Shown: positions 44,006-55,644 of the stretch, one piece after another
How positions within the stretch are numbered: the first letter of the stretch is position 1
How the letters are laid out: every line of letters starts with the position of its first letter
Source of the DNA: Ophiura sarsii
Lineage: Eukaryota; Echinodermata; Ophiuroidea; Amphilepidida; Ophiuridae
DNA length: 64,000 nucleotides
Direction: 5' to 3'
Assembly (NCBI GenBank): GCA_035610835.1
Contig: CM069445.1
Location: 36,904,656-36,968,655 of the forward strand
The notes under the pieces: model-generated
Told to the model about the DNA's origin: nothing
Databases searched by the model: none
Seen by the model: only the letters and a program-made list of their open reading frames with translations
Made by a program: the position numbers and the translations under genes

Positions 44006-44649
44006 ATGTCTCAATGCTCAAGCAGATTCGTGTCCTACGAGCGAACATCGCAGAGCGTGCGAGTGGAAGACCTCGTGTTGTTTGGAGACAAGATGGACGT
44101 TAAGTTAAAGAACGCCAAAAAAGTGGATCCGATTTGCAGCGATGGTGGTACCATTCATTATAAACTGCAACCTGTGACCTTCGCCTATCCTGGGATCTTT
44201 CACCATTCGAAAGTGCATCTAAAAGACAGTGAGTGGTTAAACTTGATCCATCATGAGAAGGTTGACGGAGATGCCGTGGGCAAATTCTTCACAGTGTATC
44301 CGGGCATAGCGAGTGGAAGAAGGACAACGTGTGGAGTCGTTACGACTGGTGCCACTATAGAAACTGGGGAGGCGACGAAGACGACGACGATCGCTGGAAG
44401 ATATATTTCGTTACAGTGGAGAAGACGGGCAAGAACGGCAACAACGTGAAGGAGATAGGACGAATAACCACGGGTCCCGAGTGCATCGGAGGCGATTGGT
44501 ATTACGGACTTCGTCTGGTTGATCCTGACAGCAAGCTGGCGTTTGCCTACGTTTTTGGTGACGCGCTAGTTAACGCTGAGTTGAGTTGCGAGCATGGTGA
44601 CTGGCCTGAAAGTGACTTTAACGTGCCATTAGCAAACTTTGTAATATAG
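44006..44649 (+). pseudogene. Unrecognised single-exon protein, frameshifted
   Basis: Two overlapping plus-strand frames read like one protein. The first (from ATG 44006) covers VRVEDLVLFGDKMDVKLKNA to DAVGKFFTVYPG. The second, one frame over, covers from about 44300 SEWKKDNVWSRYDWCHYRNW, an acidic GGDEDDDDRW stretch, IYFVTVEKTGKNG, GPECIGGDWYYGLRLVDP and ends NVPLANFVI at 44649. GC content and codon use differ from the AT-rich surroundings, and there are no stops for about 210 codons across the join. A one-base indel near 44290 separates the frames; it may be a mutation or an assembly error. No signal peptide or membrane helix is evident. I do not recognise the family. Confidence 0.55.
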
Positions 44650-45000
44650 TGAAGATTGTTATTCTTCTTAATGAATATCCGACTTTTCATATTATATAGC
44701 GGGATTACAATACACATGAATTCACTCGTCTGGTGATGATTTAATACCGTTCTTATACCCACAGATAAAAACAAAAGAATGTAATGGTTTCTAACGGGGT
44801 TCTAACACTGTTCTCTATAATAGAACATAATTTCTATGGTTCTCCATCGAACCAAAATATAGTTTTACAAATGTGTAAATGAACCATTTGGTTATCACAA
44901 GAACTTTTTGGGGGGTTCTTCAATATTTAATTTTTGAGGGTTCTAAATGCTTGAGGGTTATAGAGGACAAAAAGGTTCCAAGTTGAACTCCTCACACCAA
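44650..45000. other. Non-coding stretch with GGTTCT words
   Basis: Repeated GGTTCT/GAACC words from 44790 to 44990 look like short dispersed repeats. No gene. Confidence 0.4.
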
Positions 45001-45320
45001 ACTTCAAAACTGCCGCTTAAGAAAGTATAATATAAATCACTCAAGCAGAACAATTCCATCACACCATTCAAATATTGCTTCATAAAGCATCACCAACAGA
45101 CAGTTGATATCTATTAATCTTGTATGTGGAAATCAAGAAAGGACATGGCAAATTACCTGCGTATCATTTGGATTGAGCTGCGCCGAACATGTCAATGATT
45201 TTATTAGTTTCAAAAGAGGGCATTTTGGTCATACTTGGGATTCTATAATTTCTACAAAACATGTCCATAATTTCTGTCAGACAAGTCCGATTTTTAACAT
45301 TCAAAATTCCTTAGAAAGCT
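45001..45320 (-). repeat. Partial copy of the 14366 MITE
   Basis: TTAAGAAAGTATAATATAAA and TCACTCAAGCAGAACAATTC are the complement of sequence at 14718-14765, and similarity continues through the TTGATATC and ACAAAATGCCC(T/A)CTTTTGAAAC regions. Confidence 0.6.
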
Positions 45321-45329
45321 AATGTAGAT

Positions 45330-46135
45330 GTTAAAATCTGACTGAGACTAAGGTATTTTAGACTTAGGTATTTTAGTCTCAGGTTAAAATCATAAAGATT
45401 TTGACCAATAACAATGGCAGCTAAATAAATGCGCACCTTGCCCGATATAAATCATTAGGCCCTATGTATAGGACGATGTGTGACCCGATCAACGTTTTAC
45501 TTTTCCTCAGCGAAATTGAGATTTTGGTATGAAAAGAAAGCCCACGATATTCTCTGATTTTTGCTTCTATTTTATGAATCAGCCTATACCTCAAAATTAT
45601 AGAATAGTAATCACAAAGTGAGAACTTTTGGCCGAAATCGGGTCACCCCGCCTTATAAGTTATTTTAGTGTTAAGAAAACGTTTCCAAGTTTCTCTTAAT
45701 ATTTTACTCTTATATGAGAATAGCATCATTAACAACATAACAATTATATATAAATTAATTGATGTATTAATTGCCCTTATAATATATATATTTGTTCTTG
45801 TATTTCATGGGATTAAGAGATTAAATATCGTCGGGTTACCGTTAGATCACATTTTTGGGCAACCAAAAATTATTTACGCGATTGATTCTATCAAATAAAT
45901 CCATTGGAGAACGAAATGTTGAAATATGAGGTGCCTCAAAAGCTTTTTATCTTCCGTAAACTAATTCGCAAAATAAACTGAAAACATATTTGGATAGAGA
46001 AACTTGTAGGATTATTTGGATACCAAACTTAAACAGATATGTTGCCAAAGAACAGAAGACAGTTTTCCGAACTGTAAACTGCACTTCCATATAAACATGA
46101 TAAACGCGTAATAGTATCACTGATAAAACACTGTT
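45330..46135. other. Non-coding stretch
   Basis: AT-rich without a recognised gene. A short duplicated GACTTAGGTATTTTAG word lies near 45350. Confidence 0.35.
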
Positions 46136-46479
46136 TAAAAATTTGTTGTTGTTGAGTAATTTCTAAACAAGTTGTTTAAAACATGCTCTTTTAAACAACT
46201 GTTAGTTAACCAGTGAATCGCTCAACAGTAGTTTAAAATATGCATGTTTTAAACAATGTTGAGTAATTTCTAAACAAGTTGTTTAAAACATGCTCTTTTA
46301 AACAACTGTTACTTAACCAGTGAATCGCTCAACAGTTGTTTAAACATATTTTTGCGAAATGTTGGTTACATTTTAAACAATTATTGGTTATATTTATGAA
46401 AATCAAAGTATTTTACCAATGTTTAAAATTTAAACAATGTTGGGTAAATTGTTTTAAACAACAAATTGTTAAACAGTGT
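46136..46479. mobile_element. TTTAAACA-word element with 107-bp tandem
   Basis: Ends AACACTGTTTAA and TTAAACAGTGT are inverted repeats. Inside, GTTGAGTAATTTCTAAACAA and about 90 following bases occur twice with a period of 107 (46151 and 46258). Variants of GTTGTTTAAA recur throughout. The element at 48991 is built of similar words. Confidence 0.65.
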
Positions 46480-46629
46480 ATAATGACCTTATGTAATGAA
46501 TTGAAAGGAGCGAGAAAGAGAGAGGTAATGAAAAAAGGAATTCCACGGTGATTTGTTTTTAAATTTCAGATTAAAATAATCCTTTTGAACATTTTTTATT
46601 TTATTTTATTTTTAATCTTTTATTGTTTG

Positions 46630-47625
46630 TTACTATAATTTTACATGGTTTCATCATGTTTACATTTCATAATATCGATACATGTATAACACATTTTCAT
46701 ATGCTTTTCAGCATGTTTACATTGCATATCAATTTACTTTCCAGCATTTTTAGGCCTATATGCTTTTCGGCATGTTTACATTCGTAATTTTCACATTTTA
46801 TGTCAAAATACATATTTTTCACATTTCATTGTTCATGCCTACAAATACATATGCTTTTCACATTTTCATATGCTTTTCAGCATGTTTTCCTTGCATATCA
46901 TGTATAGCACAATTTCATATGCTTTTCAAGCATGTTTCCATTGCATATCATATAATACCCTCTATAGGGGGGGGGGGGGGGGGGGGGGTCGGATATTATC
47001 TGGAATAGCCCATTACATGTTAACACATTTTCATATGCTTTTCAGCCTTTTTACATTTTCATGTTTACATGTTTACATTCATGTTCACATGTTTACATTA
47101 CATATCAGCATTTTTACAAGTTCATGTTTACATTTTTCACATTTCACATGTTTACATTACTTGCCTGTCATATGCTTTTCAGTATGATTACATTGCCTAT
47201 CATGTATAGCACATTTTCATATGCTTTTCAGCATGTTTGTATATGCTTTTCATTCACATAATTTTCATAGTTTCAATCGCATGTATAACACATTTTCATA
47301 TGCTTTTCAGGTTTACATTGCATACCATTACATAACACATTTCGGCATATTTACATTCATGTTCACATAATTTTTACATTTCATGTTTACATTTCATGTT
47401 TACCTTTCATGTTTACATTTCATGTTTACATTTCATGTTTACATTTCATGTTTACATTTCATGTTTACATTTCATGTTTACATTTCATGTTTACATTTCA
47501 TATTAATTACATGTATAACACATTTTCATATGCTTTTCATCATGTTTACATTTTTGGCTTTTCAGCATGTTCATTTCAACATTACACGGTATATCATGTT
47601 TACAATACATAGCATCATGTTTAGA
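46630..47625. repeat. CATATGCTTTTCAGCATGTT minisatellite
   Basis: Degenerate repeats of about 50-60 bases combining ACACATTTTCATATGCTTTT, CAGCATGTTTACATT and GCATATCATGTATA. A 13-base TTTCATGTTTACA array of about ten copies lies at 47383-47505, and a 22-base G run at 46967-46988. Because 13 is not a multiple of three, all frames are open in the array, giving false repetitive ORFs. Confidence 0.85.
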
Positions 47626-47654
47626 TTGTTGTAAATCTTCTTTCATTTTTTAGA

Positions 47655-50600
47655 TCAATTCTTCCAGAGTTTTCTAATTTTAAGTTCTAAATATAAGACA
47701 CTTAGTAAATCAGGATGTTTTCCATATCTGTACTTACTAATAGTTGATTTGGCAACACTAATACACGTATTGACGATATTAGTGTTCTTGTTATTATCAT
47801 CATGGTAGCCAAACAATACATCTTTTTGCAATATCTTTATGTTTAGATTATACTGTTGCAAAAGTATTCTTTCAGTCTCTTTCCATATTATTTTGATTTT
47901 CTTACAACTATAAAAGAAATGTTCAATGTAATCTATTTCGTTACAAGTTTCACAGATATCATTTTCTTCCTTCTTTATTTTCTTAAGAAATACTTTTGTT
48001 GGATAAATGTTGCTAATGATTTTCCAGTTCAATGTTTTTAGTCGTGGCTCTTTGATGTCTTGAACAAGTGTTTTCCAAATAATGGACCAATCGAAATTCA
48101 TATTATCGAGCTTATTTTCCCAGAAATTTTGACATCTTGGTTTCAATGATATCTGTGATTGCATTGCTATTCTGTACAGTTTTGTTGTACATTTAGATAA
48201 TTTAACAAAGGCTTCTCCATAATTAAAATTTACGTCATAGATATTGTTTAAAGAATCTGTAGATGTTTTCCACGTATGTGGCATTGCTTGTCTTAAAGCA
48301 ATGTATTTCAACACAAAACTACCATCATTTTTAAAATGCAATTTCAGCTCCTCCATTGACTTAAATTCCCTTTTTTGGTTATACAGATCTGAGACGTACA
48401 TTATACCCTTCTTTGCCCATTCCTTAAAATATAATGTTTTACCTCTACTAGTTATACATTCATTATTCCAAATAACCTGATTTCCCCACGATTCTACTTG
48501 ATCTATGTTCTGGGAACATTTTGTTAAAAACCAAGCCTTAATCAAATTACTATAGAACATGGGTAACTTATATATCTTTGACTTAAACAATTCGTTCATA
48601 CTTTCTAAAGTACAGTTGCATTTTAAAATATTGAGACCCAAATATGTTTCGCTTAATAAATGTAGTGGAATCATTTTCCATGTGTCTGTTTCGGGAGACA
48701 TCAGCTTTTTTAACCAAGAAATCTTTAACGAATCTAAAAAATATTTAAAGTTCAGCATTTGTAGCCCACCATTTCCATAGTCATTGGATAAGGTCGCTCT
48801 CTTTACTTTTTCTGAGCCTCCCCATACAAATTTGAAAAATAAGCTATTTATTCGGTTTATAAACACTTTATAGGTAAGTCTGATATTGAACCTATATACG
48901 TAAATTTAGATGCCAAAAGACTTTTTACTATTTGTATTTTACCTACCATTGACAGATTTCTCATCGTCCAAGACCTAATTGCCTTTTCTACACAGAGAAA
49001 ACGATGTACAAAATATCGCTGTTCAATTTCGGTTGTACACTTTTTCAAACAACAGATGTGTAAAAGTTATACATCGTTGTTTAAAGAAGACAACATTTTT
49101 TTAAACAGGTGTTGTTTACAGTATAAAGAACGCCGTTCACATCAATACAAAGTGATCTTGAACAACGTTGTTTACTTGTGACGTCACAAGTCACGTGTCA
49201 CAATGATTCGTTTGCGATATGCTTCAAATTAATGGCCGCCGTATTTCATTCGGTAAACAAATTTCGATTTTAAATCATAATTTTAAAGATTTTGCTGACA
49301 AGATGGGGAAATACAATCAAGAAAATAATGAAATATGATGACCAAAGAACCGATATAGTTTGATGATAGACGGCGAAGATGGATATTTTTTGCAAAAATA
49401 TAATTTTAATTTCGCGATTTTGCTCCACAGACAGAAGGCATCCGAATTCGACAGTTCTGCCGTTCTGTCTGTGTACTTCAACACAAGAAATTCAAGTCTT
49501 CAAATCGTGCTGGAATTTTAAACAACTACCAGTAAACAACCCTGTTTTTTTAACAACCATCATTTAAACAACCCTGCAGTTTTAAACAACCACCATTAAA
49601 CAACCCTGGTTATTTAAACAGGCCAATTTCATCCATGAGGATTGAACAACTTTCTTTGAACAACCCAAGATGATTGAACAACTTTCTTTGAACAACCCAA
49701 GATGATTGAACAACTTTCTTTGAACAACCCATGAGGATTGAACAACTTTCTTTAAACAACCCTTGAAAATTGAACAACAATTTTTAAACAACACCAATGT
49801 GTAAAATCTGATTTTAAACATGTTGTTTAAAAAGTTAAACAACTAGGTGTTTAAAACTTTAAACAACCCCAGATGTTTAATATTTTGAGCAACAAGTTGC
49901 TCAGCTCACCCGTTAAACAGCAGTTGTTCAATTTTTTAAACATGTTGTTCACTTTTTTTTTTACTGTGTATTGAGTCCATTTTAGCTTCCCAGTTTACAC
50001 ACATCTCTTCTAATTTAATACACGGATTTACTACAACACCCAATATTTTTACATTATTGTTGGGATGAAACTTCCAATTTATACCTCCAACCTACCCCTT
50101 GCTTTCTATGTTTTCTTGACCCCATCCAAAGTGCATCGCTCTTTGTTTTGTTTAGCTGTAACCCAGAAATAACTGTAAAATTATCAAGTACATTTATGAC
50201 ATTATATATAGACTTTTCATCCTTTACAAAAATAGTAGTATCATCCGCAAATTGTGTTATCTTTACCTCTTTGATACCCTGATCCACATAGGGTAATTCA
50301 ATTCCTCTAATTTCACTTGATTGTCTTATTTTATTGGCCATGATTTCAGCCGCTATGATAAACAATAATGGTGATAAATTACAACCTTGTCTAAGACCGT
50401 CTTCTTGTATAAAGAAGTTTGACATGTGACCATTATGAGATATACAACTTAGTGTATTACAAAACAAAGTAGTTATCCATTTTTTCATGGATTCACCAAA
50501 GTTAAAACTTTCAATAGCATATAAAATAAAATCTCTTCTTATCGTGTCAAAAGCTTTACGAAAATCAATACAAATCATATAGCACCTTCGATATTATTTT

Positions 50601-52346
50601 CATCGGTATATCTTAAGACATCTTCTATCAGTCGAATACTTAATGCTGCTCCGCGCTTACATAGAAAACCGTTTTGATCTGAATTTATTATAGAGGGTAA
50701 TATTTTATTTATTCTTGAAGCAAGTGTTTTTGCTGCAATTTTGTAGTCTATATTCAGAAGTGTGATAGGTCTCCAATTGTCAAGATTGTTTCTCGGGAGT
50801 CCCTTTCCTTTATGAATCAAAGAAATAATACCACGTTTCTGTGAAGATGAGAGATCGTTATTTTCATATGCTTCATTGAAAGAATTAATGACCAATCGGC
50901 CTACAAGATTCCAGTGACACTTGTAAAATTCTGCTGTTAGACCATCATACCCGGGACTTTTATTGTTTGCCATTTTATCCAACGATATTTTACACTCATC
51001 TGAAGCAAGTGGCCCCTCACATGATTCTTTATTACCCTGGGATAACCTTTTCATGTTTATATCTTTAACGAAAGTTTCATAGGTATGTTTTGAACTTGTA
51101 CCTGTTTTTTTATATATATTCTCGTAATATTGTACTTGCATCTTAATAAGATCATCTTGTTTTTTCACAACATTCCCATTATTGTCAATCAAATATTTCT
51201 TTTTTCTAGGTTCATAAAATATTTAGAACATTTTTCACCTTCTTCTGCCCACTGTACTTTGCTTCTGATGATTAAACCTTTCATGTAGTGATGATAAAGT
51301 AACTCATATTCCAGTTTTATTTTTTCATATTCTTCTGCAAAATTAATATTTTTGGGATCTGATACGATGTTTTCAAAAGCAATTTTCATGCATTTTTCCA
51401 GATTGCACATTTTTAATTCATTTTCTTTTTTGCTCCCTTTTGCAAACTCTACTGAAAACGTTCTAATTTTGTTTTTGCATATATCCCATAGTTGCCTTGC
51501 ATTAAGAATATCTTTAAATTCCTTTGTCGTTTCATTAATGAGATTTTCAATCCCTTCATTATAATTTTCTTTTTGTAGTAGGCTATTGTTCAATTTCCAG
51601 TATCCGGGACCTTTTTCTTGTTTTTGTATCTGTAATTTCATTTCTACAGCCATATGATCGGAACCATATCCTGGAATAATTTCAATATTCTTTACAAAAT
51701 TTTCCAGTACAGAAGGTATAAACCAATAATCTAAAGTTGATTTGACCTTAGACGACCTTCTACTCCACGTAAAACGTTTGTTATTTCCATGTTTTTTACG
51801 CCAAACATCTACTAGACTGAAATTATTGAGTATTTCCTCTATTTTACTGATACACCCCGCTGCATATTGTGTATTAGTACATCCACCTAATTTATCAAGA
51901 ATTGGATTAAGCACAGTGTTAAAATCACCACCTAAAAGGTTTATATTTATACCGTGATCCAAGATACTTTGTTTCAGAAACTCAAAAAACCTTTTTCGGT
52001 CTTTAATCTCATTTGGAGCGTACACATTCCAAATGTTAATAGTTTCCTGTTCTATTTCTACTTTTACTCCTAGTAGTCTCCCTTCTTTGTCTGTAAAGAA
52101 CTGTTGTCCCTCAATATTTCTCTGTGGGTTAATAAGAATTAATACACCTTTACTTCTATTCGTTCCGTGACTACTAAATATGTTACCATCCCATTCTTTT
52201 GACCAATCGGAAATATCAGTTTGGTTACAGTACACTTCTTGTAGTAAAGCAATATCGCATTTTTTACGTTTTATCCAATCAAAAATAATAAGGCGTTTCT
52301 TCTTATTCCGAAGGCCCGAAACATTAAAAGTAATACAACTTATCAT
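47655..52346 (-). pseudogene. LINE ORF2: endonuclease-reverse transcriptase, broken
   Basis: The N-terminal APE-type endonuclease (from ATG 52346) shows ITFNVSGLRN, LLQEVY, WNVYAPNE, GGDFNTVL and the catalytic SDHMAV motif. The RT follows with NNKSPGYDGLTAEFYK, WRPITLLNIDYKIAAK, DFRKAFDT, GLRQGCNLSP and the catalytic FADDTTIF. Then come WTMRNLSMVGKIQIVKSL and FVWGG, and a C-terminal C-C-H-C motif (ICETC to HFFYSC). Frame changes occur near 51190, 50577, 50090 and 48860. The 978-bp element at 48991-49968 splits it. Homopolymer errors could explain some shifts. Confidence 0.85.
48991..49968. mobile_element. TA-flanked element inside LINE ORF2
   Basis: Ends CACAGAGAAAAC and complement of TTTTTTTTACTGTG are imperfect inverted repeats, with TA on each side (48989-48990, 49969-49970). 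Removing it with one TA rejoins ORF2 in frame (KMDSIEKAIRSW), confirming the boundaries. Inside are tandem copies of TTGAACAACTTTCTTTGAAC with CAACCCA-type links (about 49645-49760) and many TTTAAACAAC words. No transposase. Confidence 0.9.
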
Positions 52347-52427
52347 GGGTTTTTGTTATACTTTTTGATTGATACATACTATTTACAAGGTGAAATTGTT
52401 AATTGTTTGACAATGAAAACAAAGTAC

Positions 52428-53912
52428 TTATGGTGGTTCATAGCTTCCATCACTTTCTGGTTCAGACGAAGACGACTTGGCAGTTTCATATTCTGTCATT
52501 TGCGATTCGTGTTCGTCTTGACGTCCCTTTTTGCTTTCGTTTTGATCTATTGGTGATGTTGATATTCTTCTCTTCTTGCTACCTTTCTTTGTTTTCTTCT
52601 TCTTCTTCTTTTCGCTTACCGGGTGTTTTTTCTGAAGACTCGAAGAGGCTCCACTTAAGTGTTCTCTGATATCAGATTGTTTCTTGACCACTTTTGTGTT
52701 CTGCTCGTTTGCCGATCTTCTTTCGTTTTCTTCTTCCGTCTGCTCTTTGTCTTTGATTTGCGATTCTTTTGCGGCAGACATTAGTAGCTCTTCAACCCTC
52801 TTCAGGATTTCAGGAGATGATGGTCCTGAAGAAGGCTGCATACACTTGTCCAGTAGCTCGTGCAGAATAGCAATGGGAGCATGATTATGATCCAAGTTTG
52901 CTGCTGTTGTATCTGCTTGAAGAAGCGGTGCTGGTGGTGTTTGCATGTTTTGCTGCTGTTGCTTGCCTGTTGTTGTTATTGCTGCTGTTGTATCTGCTTG
53001 AAGAAGCGGTGCTGGTGGTGTTTGCATGTTTTGCTGCTGTTGCTTGCCCGTTGTTGTTGATTCTATTGGTGCTTCTGGTCTTTCTTTTTCATCTACACAG
53101 TCTCTAGCTATATGTCCCAGATGATGACACTTGTAACAACGTACTTGTCCTCTGCCACCTGAAGGACATTGTTGCTTTACATGACCATCTTCACCACAAC
53201 CATAACACTTGGGCTTACGTTTCTCCGGACAGTCTTTATGTTGGTGTTCGTAGTTGTGACAAATTGCACAGTTGACGTGTTGTCCAGTATAGTAGAGTAC
53301 TACTGGATTATCCGTCAACAGTCTGGAATCACGTGGATCAGGGATTGCCATCATCATGCTGTATCTGTCCTTCTGTTCATATATTTGAGATACATAGCAG
53401 TATCTATGACCGCTTAATAGATGTCCCCATTTTGTATCCTTTTCGTTGCCATCTCTGTTTTTGACTATATGTTTCATGACGTCTGTTTCACGCTTAGCAA
53501 AAGTGTCAACCCATTGTTCAATGTACTCTTCCGTAACGCTCTGGGGTAATTCGTGTATACTCAGTCTTATCGACCTTTTAGACTTCTTTACGTGTTGCTT
53601 CTTTGCAAAGTCATTCAGTTGATACGATTTTCCTTGAATCTGAAAGGTACCTTCCGCTAACAGGATTGCTTTGACCTCTTTAGTAGCAATGTAGACGAAC
53701 CAGACCGCATTGTCATTAAAGTACTGTGTACCGAGAATATGCTCTGGTTTCACTTTTGATTCTCCATCCTTGTTTACACTCTTTAGAACGGCATCCGCGA
53801 TTTCAATGTTTTTTACTCGCACATACCTGGGTATATAACTGCAAATCCATAGATCTGTATCTTTCAGTCTTTCAAGAGTATTGTCCGCTATCGCGCTTGG
53901 GTGATTAGCCAT
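52428..53912 (-). CDS. LINE ORF1, RNA-binding protein with CCHC knuckles
   Basis: Open reading frame of 494 residues, probably the nucleic-acid-binding partner of ORF2. The N-terminal 200 residues hold a divergent RRM-like region (not certain). Three zinc knuckles lie in a row at about residues 217-275: CAICHNYEHQHKDC, CYGCGEDGHVKQQC and CYKCHHLGHIARDC. A near-perfect duplicated segment of about 27 residues (around TTGKQQQQNMQTPP) follows at about 285-340. The C-terminus is charged and lysine/serine-rich with KKKKKKTKKG. The frame is intact although ORF2 is not. Confidence 0.85.
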   Translation of the reverse strand: MANHPSAIADNTLERLKDTDLWICSYIPRYVRVKNIEIADAVLKSVNKDGESKVKPEHILGTQYFNDNAVWFVYIATKEVKAILLAEGTFQIQGKSYQLNDFAKKQHVKKSKRSIRLSIHELPQSVTEEYIEQWVDTFAKRETDVMKHIVKNRDGNEKDTKWGHLLSGHRYCYVSQIYEQKDRYSMMMAIPDPRDSRLLTDNPVVLYYTGQHVNCAICHNYEHQHKDCPEKRKPKCYGCGEDGHVKQQCPSGGRGQVRCYKCHHLGHIARDCVDEKERPEAPIESTTTGKQQQQNMQTPPAPLLQADTTAAITTTGKQQQQNMQTPPAPLLQADTTAANLDHNHAPIAILHELLDKCMQPSSGPSSPEILKRVEELLMSAAKESQIKDKEQTEEENERRSANEQNTKVVKKQSDIREHLSGASSSLQKKHPVSEKKKKKKTKKGSKKRRISTSPIDQNESKKGRQDEHESQMTEYETAKSSSSEPESDGSYEPP

Positions 53913-54108
53913 ACTGAATACACCTATACAAAATGAACATTATTAATGTTGTGGACAAAATGTAAATAATGAAAGCCTTTTTACAAAAGCCACATGAATG
54001 GAATGTTACGAACCTGCAGCAAGTGATTATGGTTACACACACCTGGTGTCCTGCAAGTTGAAAACTTTATGGTATTGCGATCAAAATTGTCAGCGTGTGT
54101 GATATGAA

Positions 54109-54608
54109 AGGGTTCAACAAAAGAAAGTACACCACTTTGTTTATGTCATTTTGAGTAACATTCAATTTTTGTTGACCAAACAGGCTAGATAGGCATTTAG
54201 ATGAATCTTTTAGGCATAATTTGATACCAAATTTTCCCCCTAACAACAAAGATAAACCACGCAAGCCGCGAGAAAATACTGTGCGTGGCACTTTGAATGG
54301 CCGGGAATGAAATGGATATTTGATGGGTTATGCCTGAGCGAGCGGGCTATTTGATTATGAACAGGTAACATGTGGTCTTTTCTTCCCGCGTATGTGTATT
54401 GAAAATGTGACTTTTGAAAAGTGACTAATTTTCTTTAAATGGTGCTATAATCATGGTTTATCTTTGTTGTTAGGGGGCAAATTTGGTATCAAATTATGTC
54501 TAAAAGATTCATCTAAATGCCTATCTAGCCTGTTTGGTCCAACAAAAAAATTTGAATGTTACTCAAAATGACATAAACAAAGTGGTATACTTTCTTTTGT
54601 TGAACCCT
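54109..54608. mobile_element. Foldback element, CAACAAAAGAAAGT family
   Basis: GGGTTCAACAAAAGAAAGTA and its complement bound arms of about 165 bases, which include GACCAAACAGGCTAGATAGG and ACAACAAAGATAAACCA. The arms and end word are shared with 9323-10339. A different centre (54250-54450) holds a GCGAGCGGGC patch. Confidence 0.8.
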
Positions 54609-54611
54609 TTA

Positions 54612-54990
54612 TTATAAACACATTACCAAAAGTAAGTCCCTCTCTCAACAGTTCGTCATAATATCGTAAGGCAAAAGATTTTACCAATCAAATTTAGTTA
54701 GAAATGATCCTATGACTGTTTCCTAAGTTGTTTGAAAATAAAAGATGTCCATGACTTCATGGCTGAATGAGCTCAAAAAAACTGCCCTTCTCAAAAGTCA
54801 CAAAAGTTTATGAATGGCTTCTTACTAATGGAAATACACCTGTGGTTGAGTGAATATATTACTCTGTGTAATCAATTCATGATCATTTAGCCATGTAAAT
54901 CCCCTTCTTGGCTCGGAGCTTAGCACGCGAGTTGTGACTTTTGAGAAGGGCAGTTGAGAGGGGGACTTACTTTTGGTGATGTGTTTATAA
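54612..54990. mobile_element. Foldback element, ACCAAAAGTAAGTCC family
   Basis: TTATAAACACATTACCAAAA and AGTAAGTCCCTCTCTCAAC are matched inverted at 54951-54990. A second inverted pair (CTGCCCTTCTCAAAAGTCAC near 54782 and its complement near 54935) lies inside. Confidence 0.75.
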
Positions 54991-55023
54991 TAATATCACA
55001 CGATTTTGATCGCAATACCATAA

Positions 55024-55644
55024 TTTCTGATAAGGGCATCAGAAAGGGGACAAGTTTGGTATCAAATATAATGTTATAAGTTTTCTCTAACCAAATAATT
55101 GAATTTGATACTGTGAAAGATTTAAAACTTATTGCTAAAAGGTATCAACACTTTGTGCACACCATGTACTTAATTGTCTTCTTGTCGGTTCCCCTCTTAA
55201 AATGATAAATCCATCCATTTCGTTTTAGAGAAGCTACATTTTGAAATATGAATTAAAAATGGCCCAAGAGAGAGACATACATAGACTTATTTCACATCCT
55301 TTTCTTTCACGATTATATAATGTACCTTGTTGTGACGTACCACTGTGGTAATAAACACACACATAAACAGATGACAATGTACTAACATTTCATTTATTAT
55401 AAAAACAAATCTGCCTTAGTTCTTACTTCTCTAGTCATATAATCATATAACGTACACAATAAACATTGATTTGACTATGATCATTTTGAGCTGCTATAAC
55501 AAAATAGTTAAAATAATCTTAATTTATATCAATTTGTCATCAATATTCATACAATTATGTTTAACCTTATAGAGTGTATACAATAAACCAGCCAGATCGG
55601 TATACCAATGAATTAGGGCAGCCATCATGGAGTTATAAGCCTAG
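55024..55644. other. Non-coding stretch
   Basis: AT-rich without a recognised gene or element. Confidence 0.35.

Larger units (their letters stand above)
47655..53930 (-). mobile_element. Nearly full-length L1/Tx1-like LINE
   Basis: A two-ORF LINE on the minus strand: ORF1 with zinc knuckles (52428-53912), an 81-base spacer, then ORF2 with endonuclease, RT and a C-terminal Cys/His motif (47655-52346). This layout fits the L1 supergroup, probably Tx1-like. Several frameshifts and the insertion at 48991 make it inactive. The 3' side runs into the minisatellite at 46630-47625. Confidence 0.85.
54067..55023. mobile_element. Nested foldback elements, outer arms
   Basis: TATGGTATTGCGATCAAAAT with GTGTGATAT at 54068-54105 is repeated inverted at 54990-55022. 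Between the arms lie two adjacent foldback elements (54109-54608 and 54612-54990). The outer arms may be one older element opened by two later insertions. Confidence 0.75.

Noticed and set aside
47383..47634. Repetitive peptide MFTFHVYISCLHF in tandem
   Set aside because: It is the 13-base satellite read in frame (39 bases per 13 codons), not a gene.
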